Of a DNA stretch of 37,407 nucleotides, positions 23,214 through 31,900 are shown piece after piece. Every line of letters begins with the position of its first letter. Position 1 is the first letter of the stretch. Source of the stretch: Aquisalinus sp. (GTDB lineage: Bacteria > Pseudomonadota > Alphaproteobacteria > Caulobacterales > Parvularculaceae). The notes under the pieces were generated by a model. That model was not told the DNA's origin, searched no databases, and saw only the letters and a program-made list of their open reading frames with translations. Location of the stretch: contig JALEGJ010000091.1 of NCBI GenBank assembly GCA_022763115.1, positions 1-37,407 on the forward strand. Direction: 5' to 3'. A program made the position numbers and the translations under genes.

Positions 23214-24111
23214 CATCACGGACCAGAACCACTTGCTCTGTCTTGGCTTTGGTTACACAGCCAGCTATGTCGCACCGCTTGTTCAGGCACAAGGCTGGCA
23301 CCTCAGCGGCACGACGCGCGCCAGCGACAAAGCGGCGTCATTACGTGACAAGAGCATCAATCCGGTTCTGTGGCCTGAAGCGGATGAAGCCCCTGAAACA
23401 GATTTTTCCACGGTAACGGACGTTCTGGTTTCCATCAGTCCCAATGAGCGTGGCTGCCCTGCTCTTGATATGCTGCTAAAAATTCGTACCCGGATGCCAA
23501 ACTTGCGCAGTGTGATCTATTTCTCTTCAACCGGTGTTTGCGGCGACCATCAGGGGGCCTGGATTGATGAAGGTACCCCGCCCGTCTCTACTCTTCGTCG
23601 TGGCCAGCAGAGACTGAAGGCTGAAGAATCGTGGCAGGCATTTGGCAAGGCAGAAGGGATCCCCGTTATTATCCTGAGGCTATCCGGCATCTATGGGCCC
23701 GGGCGCAATGCTTTTGTCATGCTGAAACGTCAGGGCACATCAGCACGGCGCGTTTTCAAGGAAGGGCAGGTTTTCAACCGCATTCATGTGGCAGATATCG
23801 CTGCCATCACGAGTCTCGTCTTTACGCGCATTGCGCAGGGTGACCCGCCGCCGCACGATGTCTACAATCTCGCAGATGACGAACCGGCACCGCCGCAGGA
23901 CCTCATCGAATATGCTGCGAAGCAAATGGGTCGGCCAGTGCCTCCCATGGTTCCCATAGAGAAAGCAGACCTCACGGATATGGCGCGCAGCTTTTACGCG
24001 GAGAACAAGCGCATCAGGAATAACCGGGTAAAACAGGACCTTGATTATGCACTGTTATACCCGAACTGGCGCAGCGGACTGGACGCTCTCGCCAGCACAG
24101 ATGGTATCTGA
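23203..24111 (+). CDS. NAD(P)-binding epimerase-like protein (YeeZ-type)
   Basis: A 302-residue atypical short-chain dehydrogenase. The nucleotide-binding region is LCLGFGYTASYVAP, followed by VIYFSSTGVCGDHQGAWIDE, ILRLSGIYGPGRNAF, FNRIHVADIAAI and VYNLADDEP. The usual Tyr-x-x-x-Lys is not evident, which is common in the YeeZ group. The ATG at 23203 lies inside the end of the phosphatase gene with GAGG just upstream, so the two are translationally coupled. The substrate is unknown. Confidence 0.82.
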   Translation: MTTNITDQNHLLCLGFGYTASYVAPLVQAQGWHLSGTTRASDKAASLRDKSINPVLWPEADEAPETDFSTVTDVLVSISPNERGCPALDMLLKIRTRMPNLRSVIYFSSTGVCGDHQGAWIDEGTPPVSTLRRGQQRLKAEESWQAFGKAEGIPVIILRLSGIYGPGRNAFVMLKRQGTSARRVFKEGQVFNRIHVADIAAITSLVFTRIAQGDPPPHDVYNLADDEPAPPQDLIEYAAKQMGRPVPPMVPIEKADLTDMARSFYAENKRIRNNRVKQDLDYALLYPNWRSGLDALASTDGI

Positions 24112-24144
24112 AAAGCCCCCACGCCCGCTTTCTCCAGGACCTGT

Positions 24145-24172
24145 CATCATATAAAGGTTTCTTTATATGATG
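24145..24172. promoter_or_regulatory. SahR-like operator palindrome before ahcY
   Basis: A perfect 12-bp inverted repeat, CATCATATAAAG and CTTTATATGATG, around GTTT. The ATATAAAG-N4-CTTTATAT core resembles the motif I recall for SahR, the ArsR-family repressor that responds to S-adenosylhomocysteine and controls ahcY and methionine genes in Proteobacteria. It ends 60 bp before the ahcY ATG and contains a -10-like TATAAA in its left arm. Confidence 0.7.
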
Positions 24173-24232
24173 TTGCCTTTGGCCCGTAGCTGGTCTATGT
24201 CCCAGCGAGAAAATCAAAGGAAAGGCTTGCAG

Positions 24233-25630
24233 ATGAGCTCGCAGGATTACGTCGTCAAAGACATCGCCCTTGCCGATTTTGGCAATAAGGAAATCGAAAT
24301 TGCAGAAACCGAAATGCCGGGCCTCATGGCAACCCGCGAGGAGTATGGCAAGGAACAGCCCCTGAAAGGCGCGCGTATCGCGGGCTCCCTGCATATGACA
24401 ATCCAGACGGCGGTGCTGATCCAGACTCTCGAAGCGCTTGGCGCAGAAGTCCGTTGGGCCAGCTGCAACATCTACTCTACGCAGGACCATGCGGCGGCAG
24501 CGATTGCAGCCAGTGGCACGCCGGTTTTCGCGACCAAGGGCGAGACGCTTGAAGAATATTGGGATTATGCTGACCGCTTGTGGGAATGGCCAGACGGATC
24601 CCTCGCCAACATGATCCTTGATGATGGCGGCGACGCGACACTCCTGATCCTGCTCGGGGCTGAAGCAGAAAAAGACCCGTCTCTGCTTGATAATCCGTCC
24701 AATGAAGAAGAGACGGCGCTTTTCAACACGATCAAACGCCGCCTTGCAAAAGACCCGGATTTCTACTCCCGTGTCCGCGCTTCCATCAAAGGCGTGACCG
24801 AGGAAACAACTACGGGTGTGCTGCGCCTTTACCAGCGTGAGAAACGCGGTGAATTGCCATTCCCGGCGATCAACGTGAATGACAGTGTCACCAAGTCCAA
24901 ATTTGACAACAAATATGGCTGTCGTGAAAGCCTTACTGATGGCATTCGCCGCGCGACAGATGTCATGATGGCAGGGAAGGTTGCCCTCGTCGCCGGTTAT
25001 GGTGATGTGGGCAAAGGCTCTGCTGAATCCCTGCGCGGTGCCGGTGCGCGCGTGATGGTCACCGAGATTGACCCGATCTGCGCCCTGCAAGCTGCCATGG
25101 ATGGCTATGAAGTTGTCACCATGGAGACAGGTATTCCGCGGGCAGACATTGTTGTTACAGCAACGGGCAACAAGGACATCCTGACCGTAGATCACATGCG
25201 TGAGCTGAAAGACATGGCGATCGTCGGCAATATCGGCCACTTCGACAATGAAATTCAGGTCGAGGCGTTGAAGAATTTCAAATGGTCGAACATCAAGGAC
25301 CAGGTTGATATGGTGACGTTCCCGGACGGCAAACGGATGCTGCTCCTGTCCGAAGGTCGCCTGCTCAATCTCGGTAATGCAACCGGTCACCCGTCTTTCG
25401 TGATGTCTGCTTCCTTCACCAATCAGACACTGGCGCAGATCGAGCTCTTCACCAAAGGCGATAATTACGACAACAAGGTCTATGTGTTGCCGAAGCATCT
25501 GGATGAAAAAGTTGCCGCACTGCATCTGGAAAAAGTTGGTGCACAGCTTTCAAAACTGACCGACGAACAGGCTGATTACATCGGTGTGCCGGTGAACGGT
25601 CCCTACAAGTCTGACCATTACCGCTACTAA
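24233..25630 (+). CDS. ahcY: Adenosylhomocysteinase
   Basis: A 465-residue tetrameric NAD-dependent enzyme that splits S-adenosylhomocysteine into adenosine and homocysteine, relieving product inhibition of methyltransferases. Signatures are the N-terminal [35 protein letters not shown], the NAD-binding [24 protein letters not shown], and the C-terminal [11 protein letters not shown] 24233 is chosen because AGGAAAGG lies upstream and the family starts here; a longer frame from 24167 would start inside the operator. A strong terminator follows. It fits the cluster of methyltransferases further right only loosely. Confidence 0.97.
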   Translation: MSSQDYVVKDIALADFGNKEIEIAETEMPGLMATREEYGKEQPLKGARIAGSLHMTIQTAVLIQTLEALGAEVRWASCNIYSTQDHAAAAIAASGTPVFATKGETLEEYWDYADRLWEWPDGSLANMILDDGGDATLLILLGAEAEKDPSLLDNPSNEEETALFNTIKRRLAKDPDFYSRVRASIKGVTEETTTGVLRLYQREKRGELPFPAINVNDSVTKSKFDNKYGCRESLTDGIRRATDVMMAGKVALVAGYGDVGKGSAESLRGAGARVMVTEIDPICALQAAMDGYEVVTMETGIPRADIVVTATGNKDILTVDHMRELKDMAIVGNIGHFDNEIQVEALKNFKWSNIKDQVDMVTFPDGKRMLLLSEGRLLNLGNATGHPSFVMSASFTNQTLAQIELFTKGDNYDNKVYVLPKHLDEKVAALHLEKVGAQLSKLTDEQADYIGVPVNGPYKSDHYRY

Positions 25631-25664
25631 TTTCTTGCTGCCAAGCGCATTGAATGAATTTTGA

Positions 25665-25698
25665 AAACGCCTGCCGGATTAAATTCCGGCAGGCGTTG
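25665..25698 (+). terminator. Rho-independent terminator of ahcY
   Basis: AACGCCTGCCGG at 25666-25677 pairs perfectly with CCGGCAGGCGTT at 25686-25697 around ATTAAATT, followed by GTTGTTCGTT. It lies 35 bp past the ahcY stop and separates it from the exonuclease gene. Confidence 0.85.
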
Positions 25699-25729
25699 TT
25701 CGTTCCGGTGAAAGTCGTATATCTTAGGA

Positions 25730-26758
25730 ATGATTTCTCCGGCTGACCTCTTGCATCCCACACCAGCCGGGCTTTATTGCCCGCCGGGGGATTTTTATAT
25801 CGACCCGGTTCGTGCCGTTGACCGGGCTGTCATTACCCATGGCCATGCAGACCATGCGCGTGCTGGCCATGGCTCCGTGCTGGCAACGCCGGAAACCATT
25901 GCCATCATGGCCTCGCGCTACGGAGAGGACTTCACCGGAACGCGGCAACCACTGAAATATAATGACGACATTTCCCACCGTGGTGTGCAGATCAGTTTTG
26001 CACCGGCTGGCCATGTGCTCGGTTCCGCACAGGTGGTCGTTCAGCATCAGGGCCTCACCATCGTCTGCACTGGCGACTATAAGCGCCGCGAAGACCCGAC
26101 CTGCCCGCCATTCGAGATTGTGCCCTGTCACGTCTTTATCAGTGAAGCGACCTTTGGCCTGCCGGTTTTCCAGCACCCTCATACACGCGACGAGATTGCC
26201 AAATTGCTGGTGTCGGTTGAGCGTAACCCGGACAGGGCGCATCTGGTCGGCGCCTACTCCCTTGGCAAGGCTCAGCGCATTATCGCGCTGCTTCGATTGA
26301 TGGGATATGACGCACCAATTTACATCCATGGCGCGATGCAGAAACTCTGCGATTTGTACAAGGAGTTTGGTGTAGAACTCGGGGAACTGAAACCGGCCAC
26401 CATCCGCGAGAAAGGCCGCGCGGGCGGAGACAAACAGGATTTTGCCGGAAAGATCGTCGTCTGCCCGCCATCTGCCATGAATGACAAATGGTCCCAGCGC
26501 TTTCCGTCTCCCGTTGCCTGTTTTGCCTCCGGCTGGATGCGCGTGCGCCAACGCGCCAAGCAACGGGGGGTGGAGCTGCCCCTGATTATTTCTGACCACG
26601 CAGACTGGGAAGAACTGACAACGACCATCCGCGAAGTGAACCCGGAAGAACTGTGGGTCACCCATGGCCGCGAAGAAGCGCTGGTGCGCTGGGCGGAACT
26701 GGAAGGCTTGCGCGCAAAGCCTCTCTCCCTTGTCGGGTATGAGGACGAAAATGAATAG
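25730..26758 (+). CDS. Ligase-associated MBL-fold DNA exonuclease
   Basis: A 342-residue metallo-beta-lactamase-fold nuclease of the SNM1/CPSF-73-like group that accompanies bacterial ATP-dependent ligases. The metal site is THGHADHARAG (HxHxDH), further ligands are in AGHVLGSAQ and CTGDYKRREDPT, and the late block ISDHADWEEL and WVTHGREEAL is typical. AGGA precedes the ATG at 25730. It overlaps the ligase start by 8 bp, so both are made together. A DNA repair role, trimming ends for the ligase, is inferred from the pairing. Confidence 0.93.
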   Translation: MISPADLLHPTPAGLYCPPGDFYIDPVRAVDRAVITHGHADHARAGHGSVLATPETIAIMASRYGEDFTGTRQPLKYNDDISHRGVQISFAPAGHVLGSAQVVVQHQGLTIVCTGDYKRREDPTCPPFEIVPCHVFISEATFGLPVFQHPHTRDEIAKLLVSVERNPDRAHLVGAYSLGKAQRIIALLRLMGYDAPIYIHGAMQKLCDLYKEFGVELGELKPATIREKGRAGGDKQDFAGKIVVCPPSAMNDKWSQRFPSPVACFASGWMRVRQRAKQRGVELPLIISDHADWEELTTTIREVNPEELWVTHGREEALVRWAELEGLRAKPLSLVGYEDENE

Positions 26759-28373
26759 GTTCGCGGCCCTCCTCGACCAGTTAGTCCTGACACCATCACG
26801 CAATGGCAAACTGCGATTGCTGACGGACTATTTCACAGAAGTGCCAGACCCTGAAAGAGGCTGGGCCGTTGCTGCGATTACGCGCGACCTTGAGATCAAA
26901 AGTTTCAAACCGGCCATGCTGCGCGAGATGATTTACGAGCGGATGGACGCGCAGTTATTTGATCTGTCTTATGATTATGTGGGCGACCTCGCTGAAACTG
27001 TTTCACTTGTCTGGCCGGGACAGCATGGCGCGAATTATCAGCCCGGCCTCTCGGAAGTGGTTGATACTCTTGCCACGGCTAAACGCGCAGAAGCACCCAA
27101 ACTGGTCGAAGGCTGGCTCAATGCGCTTGATCCATCAGGACGCTGGGCGCTTATCAAGCTCATCACCGGGGGCTTGCGGATCGGCGTTGCCTCGCGGCTG
27201 GTGAAACAGGCGCTCGCCGCCTTTGGCGACAAGCCAATCCAGGAAATCGAGGAGCTCTGGCACGGGCTTGAACCACCCTATACGGAGCTGTTTTCCTGGC
27301 TGGAGGGCACGGCTGACAAACCGGTCAATGCGATGAAAGCCCCGTTCCGCCCGGTGATGCTGGCGCATCCTGTGGAAGACAAGGACAAGGAGCGAATTGA
27401 TCTGGCGGACCATGTTGCCGAATGGAAGTGGGACGGCATCCGCGTGCAGGCGGTTAGTGATGATGGCGTCAAGCGTCTTTATTCGCGCACTGGCGATGAT
27501 ATCTCCGGTGCGTTCCCGGACATTCTGGCGGCGATGACTTTTGATGCGGCGATAGATGGCGAATTACTGGTGTTTGATCCCGAGGCGGATGGCTTTCAGG
27601 TGCGGCCTTTCAATGATCTGCAACAACGCCTCAACCGCAAGACAGTGACCAGGAAACTGCTTGCCAGCCACCCGGTTTTCATCCGTGCTTATGACCTGCT
27701 TTGGATTGAAGGCGAGGATCTGCGGGCGCTGCCTTTTGCCGAGCGTCGCAAACGGTTGGAAGCACTGATAGAAGATACGCTAGCACGTCCTCAGCAGGAG
27801 GGAAGTGCAAGGTTTGACCTCTCCGAACAAGTCGCTGTTTTGGACTGGGCGCATCTGGAAAAACTACGTGCCGAACCACCGCTCGCGGCTATCGAAGGTC
27901 TTATGCTGAAGAAAAGAGTAGCGCCATATGTTCCGGGTCGCCCCAAAGGCGAATGGTGGAAGTGGAAGCGCGAGCCTTATCTCGTTGATGTGGTCCTGAT
28001 GTACGCCCAGCGCGGGCATGGCAAGCGCTCCAGTTTTTACTCTGACTATACCTTCGGTGTCTGGCGTTCAGGCGACGATGGTGACGAACTGGTCCCTGTC
28101 GGCAAGGCCTATTCCGGGTTTACGGATGAAGAATTGAAACGCATTGACAAATTCGTCCGTGATAACACGGTTGACCGGTTCGGGCCGGTGCGCGCGGTGA
28201 CCATGGGGCCAGACGATGGACTGGTGCTGGAGGTTGCTTTTGAGGGTCTCAATCGCTCTACCCGTCATAAATCCGGTGTCGCCATGCGCTTCCCCCGGAT
28301 CAGCCGCCTGCGCTGGGACAAACCCGCAAAAGAGGCCGACCGAATTGAGATGCTGGAAGGGATGCTGGCATAG
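26751..28373 (+). CDS. ATP-dependent DNA ligase (LigC/LigB-like, repair type)
   Basis: A 540-residue ligase. An N-terminal helical DNA-binding domain occupies residues ~1-190. The adenylation domain has motif I EWKWDGIR with Lys226 as the AMP acceptor, then RTGDDISGAFPDI, DGELLVFD and IEGLMLKKR (motif IV/V area). The OB-fold follows with WWKWKREPYLVDVVLMYAQRGHGKR. The ATG at 26751 overlaps the exonuclease stop. Bacterial clusters of this kind usually add an Lhr-type helicase and a phosphoesterase; neither is next to it here. Confidence 0.94.
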   Translation: MNRFAALLDQLVLTPSRNGKLRLLTDYFTEVPDPERGWAVAAITRDLEIKSFKPAMLREMIYERMDAQLFDLSYDYVGDLAETVSLVWPGQHGANYQPGLSEVVDTLATAKRAEAPKLVEGWLNALDPSGRWALIKLITGGLRIGVASRLVKQALAAFGDKPIQEIEELWHGLEPPYTELFSWLEGTADKPVNAMKAPFRPVMLAHPVEDKDKERIDLADHVAEWKWDGIRVQAVSDDGVKRLYSRTGDDISGAFPDILAAMTFDAAIDGELLVFDPEADGFQVRPFNDLQQRLNRKTVTRKLLASHPVFIRAYDLLWIEGEDLRALPFAERRKRLEALIEDTLARPQQEGSARFDLSEQVAVLDWAHLEKLRAEPPLAAIEGLMLKKRVAPYVPGRPKGEWWKWKREPYLVDVVLMYAQRGHGKRSSFYSDYTFGVWRSGDDGDELVPVGKAYSGFTDEELKRIDKFVRDNTVDRFGPVRAVTMGPDDGLVLEVAFEGLNRSTRHKSGVAMRFPRISRLRWDKPAKEADRIEMLEGMLA

Positions 28374-28381
28374 ACCCTCAA

Positions 28382-29479
28382 TCAGGAAGCAAACTTCCTA
28401 AACCCGCTCACTTTCGTCAGAAACCCTTGCGCTTCTCTCTCGAATTTTAACCCGGCACCGCCAAACAAATCCTTCAAGTCTTCCTTGCAGTAACTGTCAT
28501 AATACGGCTCATGGAAAGCGCGGGGGAAATTTTCCAGAAGCACATCCACGCCTTCAAGGTTGCCATACTGGATTGTGTCCAGATGCAAGTACAAGCCGCC
28601 GGGTTTCAGGACACGGGCGATCTCGTCAGCGACCTCCCGACGAATTTTTGGTGGCAATTCATGGAACAGATACACCGTCGTCAGAATATCCACGCTGTTA
28701 TCCGCCAGTGGAATGTCTTCCGCCTTGCCCTCCAGCCAGGAGATACCGGACCAGCGGGCGCAGGTCTCGCGCGCCCGGGCAAGGTAATCAGGGGAGAGGT
28801 CAATAGCGATTGCGGGTAGACCCTCAAAATTATCTTTTACGTGAGACAGCAGCCGCCCGGTGCCACATGCCAGGTCCACAAACGTCGTTTCCGCGTCTGG
28901 CTGGCCCTTGCCACGCAACCGCACAAGTTCGTCCCGGATGAAAGGCAGGGCCTGCCGGCGCATGGCATCTGCTGCGCCGGTGAAAAGTGTTTCCACCTGC
29001 ATGTCATAAACGCGCGCAGACTCCTCTGACAGCCAGCCATCACTCTGGAAATGGAAATTCTGCAGGTAATAACGCGGATATTTTTTTTCAGCGGCAACGT
29101 CCCTCACTTCCGAATGGCCATGACGATGCGCGCGGGCAGAAACCTCGCGCGCCTCACGCATATAATCCCGGCTACCCGACATTAACTTGCGCCAGTGCGG
29201 CAGGCCGCGCAGATCATGCGGCATCTTGTAGATGCCAGCGTCAATCGCGCGCCACTCGTCCCGAAATAATTTTCGGAATGATCCGACCAGCGCCTTCTGG
29301 TCATAGACCCCGAAGCGACTGGGCGATGGCACATTCCCGGGGCTGGTAACCGGACCGATGACATGACGGCCCGCCATATAATGCGCAGTGAAAAAACCGA
29401 TCCGAGCCATCTGCCGCGCCGCATATGCTGCACGGCGCGCGCCAGAAGCGAAGGTATTCCCCATGAACGGATTGGCCAT
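28382..29479 (-). CDS. Class I SAM-dependent methyltransferase
   Basis: A 365-residue protein with a Rossmann methyltransferase domain in its C-terminal half: motif I FVDLACGTGRLL, then IAIDLSPDYLARARE, GKAEDIPLADNSVDILTTVYLFHELP and RVLKPGGLYLHLD. The N-terminal ~170 residues are basic and helical with no recognised fold and contain LFRDEWRAIDAGIYKMP. It starts 3 bp after the RNA methyltransferase stop, in the same operon. The substrate is unknown; a lipid or small-molecule target is as likely as RNA. Confidence 0.85.
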   Translation of the reverse strand: MANPFMGNTFASGARRAAYAARQMARIGFFTAHYMAGRHVIGPVTSPGNVPSPSRFGVYDQKALVGSFRKLFRDEWRAIDAGIYKMPHDLRGLPHWRKLMSGSRDYMREAREVSARAHRHGHSEVRDVAAEKKYPRYYLQNFHFQSDGWLSEESARVYDMQVETLFTGAADAMRRQALPFIRDELVRLRGKGQPDAETTFVDLACGTGRLLSHVKDNFEGLPAIAIDLSPDYLARARETCARWSGISWLEGKAEDIPLADNSVDILTTVYLFHELPPKIRREVADEIARVLKPGGLYLHLDTIQYGNLEGVDVLLENFPRAFHEPYYDSYCKEDLKDLFGGAGLKFEREAQGFLTKVSGFRKFAS

Positions 29480-29482
29480 TTC

Positions 29483-30796
29483 TCAGCCTTTCGTGAAAAT
29501 GCCTGCCACTTCAATATGGGGCGAAAACAGGAACTGGTCCACTGGCTGGACGGCCTCCAGACTGTATCCACCCCCCACCAGTATGGCTGCATCACGGGCA
29601 AAGGTTTTCGGATTGCAGGAGACGGATATTATTTTTTGCACATTGCTCCGGGCCAGTTGCTGTGCCTGCGCCTCTGCCCCGGCGCGCGGCGGATCAATGA
29701 TAACTGCGTCATACGTGTTCAGCTCTGGCGGCATCAGCGGCTGGTGAAACAGATCACGCATTTCCGTCGTCACAGGCTGACCGGACAATTTGCGGGCCTG
29801 ATTGATTGCCTGGATCGCGCTTGCATCGGACTCAACTGCATGGACGCTCGCACCTTCAGCGAGGGCAGCAAAAGTGAATGTGCCGCAGCCGGAAAAAAGG
29901 TCTGCAATTTTTTTTGCGCCGCGCGTGCCGGACCTGACAATTTCCTGCAAGGCCACTTCGCCTTGTTTCGTTGCCTGCAGAAAAGAACGCGGCGGCAGCG
30001 GCACAGGCGTTTCTGCGAGTGAAATGACAGGCTGCTCACCTTGCCAGAAAACGTCGCCATTGATGGTCAGGCGCTTGATTGGCGTATCCGGCAAGAGGGC
30101 CGCGAGATGTTGCCGCTGCTGCAAACTCAAATCCTCATCATGCAACGGGCCACTGATGTCCGTATCGAGACCATTATCGACGGCTGTAATGTGCACCGAT
30201 AATTTCAAGCCCGGATGCGCTTCAAACAAGGAGCGCAGGACCTTCACAATATGTTGCCGAGCATCAAACAGGGCTGGCAACAGGATCAGGCATTCTTTCA
30301 GGCCAATCAGCCTGTGCGTCTGGCGTTCATGAAAACCGCAGACAATCTCCCCAGCCTGACGCTCAATGGCGAAACTCGCCCGGCGGCGACTTTCCAGCGG
30401 GGAGGTTTTGAGCGGCAGGACTTCCACTTCCGTCAGCCTGGCCTGCGAGAGGGATTTGTGAACTTTCTCCAGCTTCCAGCTTGTATAGTCAGCTGTTGGC
30501 AAATGCTGCAGGGCACAGCCACCGCAACGATCTCCGTGCGGTCCAAAATGCATACATTGCGGCTCTTCCCTGTTTGCTGATACCTCCAGTATTTCCAGCA
30601 GTTTTACTCTCTGTCCCTGCACAGAGATTTTTGCCTTTTCGCCCGGCAGAACAAAGGGAACATGAACTGTTTTGCCCGCAATGTCGGCCACGCCATCGCC
30701 TGCACCACCCAGTGCGCCGATTGAGACGATTTCTTCTCTCGATGGCGGACTGCTCTGCCGCCTGCCCTTACGCTTATGCCTAGTTGGTCGCGCCAA
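29483..30796 (-). CDS. RlmD/RumA-family RNA (uracil-5) methyltransferase
   Basis: A 437-residue iron-sulfur RNA methyltransferase, probably making 5-methyluridine in 23S rRNA. An N-terminal TRAM-like domain (residues ~20-75) is followed by iron-sulfur ligands C81, C91, C94 (CMHFGPHGDRCGGC) and a fourth Cys in GLKECLILLP. The SAM motif is IADLFSGCGTFTFALA-like, then VIIDPPRAG and the nucleophile in ISVSCNPKTFARD. The only plausible start is TTG at 30796, overlapping the TlyA stop by 17 bp. Which uridine is modified cannot be told; RlmC and TrmA are alternatives. Confidence 0.9.
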   Translation of the reverse strand: MARPTRHKRKGRRQSSPPSREEIVSIGALGGAGDGVADIAGKTVHVPFVLPGEKAKISVQGQRVKLLEILEVSANREEPQCMHFGPHGDRCGGCALQHLPTADYTSWKLEKVHKSLSQARLTEVEVLPLKTSPLESRRRASFAIERQAGEIVCGFHERQTHRLIGLKECLILLPALFDARQHIVKVLRSLFEAHPGLKLSVHITAVDNGLDTDISGPLHDEDLSLQQRQHLAALLPDTPIKRLTINGDVFWQGEQPVISLAETPVPLPPRSFLQATKQGEVALQEIVRSGTRGAKKIADLFSGCGTFTFAALAEGASVHAVESDASAIQAINQARKLSGQPVTTEMRDLFHQPLMPPELNTYDAVIIDPPRAGAEAQAQQLARSNVQKIISVSCNPKTFARDAAILVGGGYSLEAVQPVDQFLFSPHIEVAGIFTKG

Positions 30797-31508
30797 TTAA
30801 AAACTCCGTATTGCCATCACCGCCCTTGATCGGGCTCTCGATCAGACCAAAAGTCCGCCAGTTCTGCATTTCAAGCCATCGGGCAATATCCTGTGCGACA
30901 CCGACAGTGTTCGCCTCGGTTGGTTTGACGATACCGCCTTTGCCTATTTCACGCCGCCCCACTTCAAATTGTGGCTTTATCAACGCCAATAGCTGTGCCA
31001 GCGGCGCGCATAAGGCAAGTGCTGGCGGCAAGGCCTTCTTCAGGCTGATAAAACTGACATCACAAACGAGCACCTCAATCGGCTCCGGCACAAGGGCGAG
31101 TGATAAATCCTTCACATGCGTGCGCTCCAGATTGACCACGCGCGCGTCTCCGGCAATATCCGGATGTAATTGTCCGTGCCCCACATCCACGGCGTACACT
31201 TTAGCGGCCCCTGCCCGCAGCAATACGTCCGTGAAGCCGCCCGTGGACGCGCCAAGATCTAGGCAGGTTTTATCCACTATCTGTATGTCAAACGTGCGCA
31301 AGGCGGCTTCCAGCTTGAGACCACCCCGCGAGACATACTCAAATGCCTGTCCCTCGAACACCACTTCATCTGCTGCCCCAACGCTCTGGGAAGGTTTGGT
31401 CGCGGCCACACCATTCAAGCGCACACGCCCGGCCTTGATTGCCGCCTGCGCCCGCGCCCGGCTGTCGCAATGGTCCTTTTCCACAAGATAAACGTCAAGA
31501 CGCGTCAT
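30780..31508 (-). CDS. tlyA: TlyA-family rRNA 2'-O-methyltransferase
   Basis: A 242-residue protein with an N-terminal S4 RNA-binding domain (MTRLDVYLVEKDHCDSRARA...) and an FtsJ-like methyltransferase domain: DLGASTGGFTDVLLRAGA, VYAVDVGHGQLHP, CDVSFISLKKALP and LIKPQFEVGR. TlyA methylates ribose 2'-O positions in 16S and, in some species, 23S rRNA; the older name is hemolysin A. ATG 31508 leads a three-gene minus-strand operon with the two methyltransferases downstream. Confidence 0.93.
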   Translation of the reverse strand: MTRLDVYLVEKDHCDSRARAQAAIKAGRVRLNGVAATKPSQSVGAADEVVFEGQAFEYVSRGGLKLEAALRTFDIQIVDKTCLDLGASTGGFTDVLLRAGAAKVYAVDVGHGQLHPDIAGDARVVNLERTHVKDLSLALVPEPIEVLVCDVSFISLKKALPPALALCAPLAQLLALIKPQFEVGRREIGKGGIVKPTEANTVGVAQDIARWLEMQNWRTFGLIESPIKGGDGNTEFLIGATN

Positions 31509-31563
31509 ATTTTGACCTTCATCAGCTCGACTGAGCCCAATTTCAGTAACATACCACGGACAG

Positions 31564-31594
31564 AAAAGGGGCCCATAGATCGGGCCCCTTTATT
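31564..31594. terminator. Bidirectional terminator hairpin
   Basis: AAAGGGGCCC at 31565-31574 pairs with GGGCCCCTTT at 31582-31591 around ATAGATC. T-runs flank it on both strands. It lies between the small protein gene (stop 31617) and tlyA, and would end the former's transcript. Confidence 0.8.
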
Positions 31595-31616
31595 TGCAGC
31601 TTCACAAAAAATCTTT

Positions 31617-31823
31617 TCAGATTTTGGCCTTGTCGGCGCTTTCCCGCCGCGCCTTTTCCAATTCGCCCGCCTCATCAGTATTCAAGGCTTCGGCGGCCTC
31701 TTTGGCTTTTCTTTTGACTGGCCCATTCTCGGCAAATTCGTGTTGTGCTTTTTGGTACTTGCGGGCCGCTTTATAATTTCCTTCACCCTGTATGTCAGGG
31801 CTGTCACTTAAACGCTCGGTCAT
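31617..31823 (-). CDS. Small conserved charged protein
   Basis: A 68-residue hydrophilic, helical protein (MTERLSDSPDIQGEGNYKAAR..., ending RRESADKAKI), rich in Lys, Glu and Ala with no membrane segment or cysteine. Proteins of this pattern, with a DSPDxQGEGxYxAAR start and Ala/Glu-rich tail, are as I recall common in alphaproteobacteria and unnamed. It has its own terminator at 31564-31594. Function unknown. Confidence 0.7.
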   Translation of the reverse strand: MTERLSDSPDIQGEGNYKAARKYQKAQHEFAENGPVKRKAKEAAEALNTDEAGELEKARRESADKAKI

Positions 31824-31900
31824 TAAGCTTCTCCATCATTTCTGCAATGAAGAAACGTCATGCTCATTGGATGGTTCCGGCGGCAACCTTCAAATGGGCA

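Noticed and set aside
24112..24232. SAH or SAM riboswitch upstream of ahcY
   Set aside because: The leader shows the SahR-like palindrome but no recognisable conserved riboswitch core, and the gap is short.
24014..25525. 503-codon open frame on the minus strand
   Set aside because: It is antisense to ahcY, whose protein is conserved throughout; long antisense frames are common opposite highly expressed GC-rich genes.
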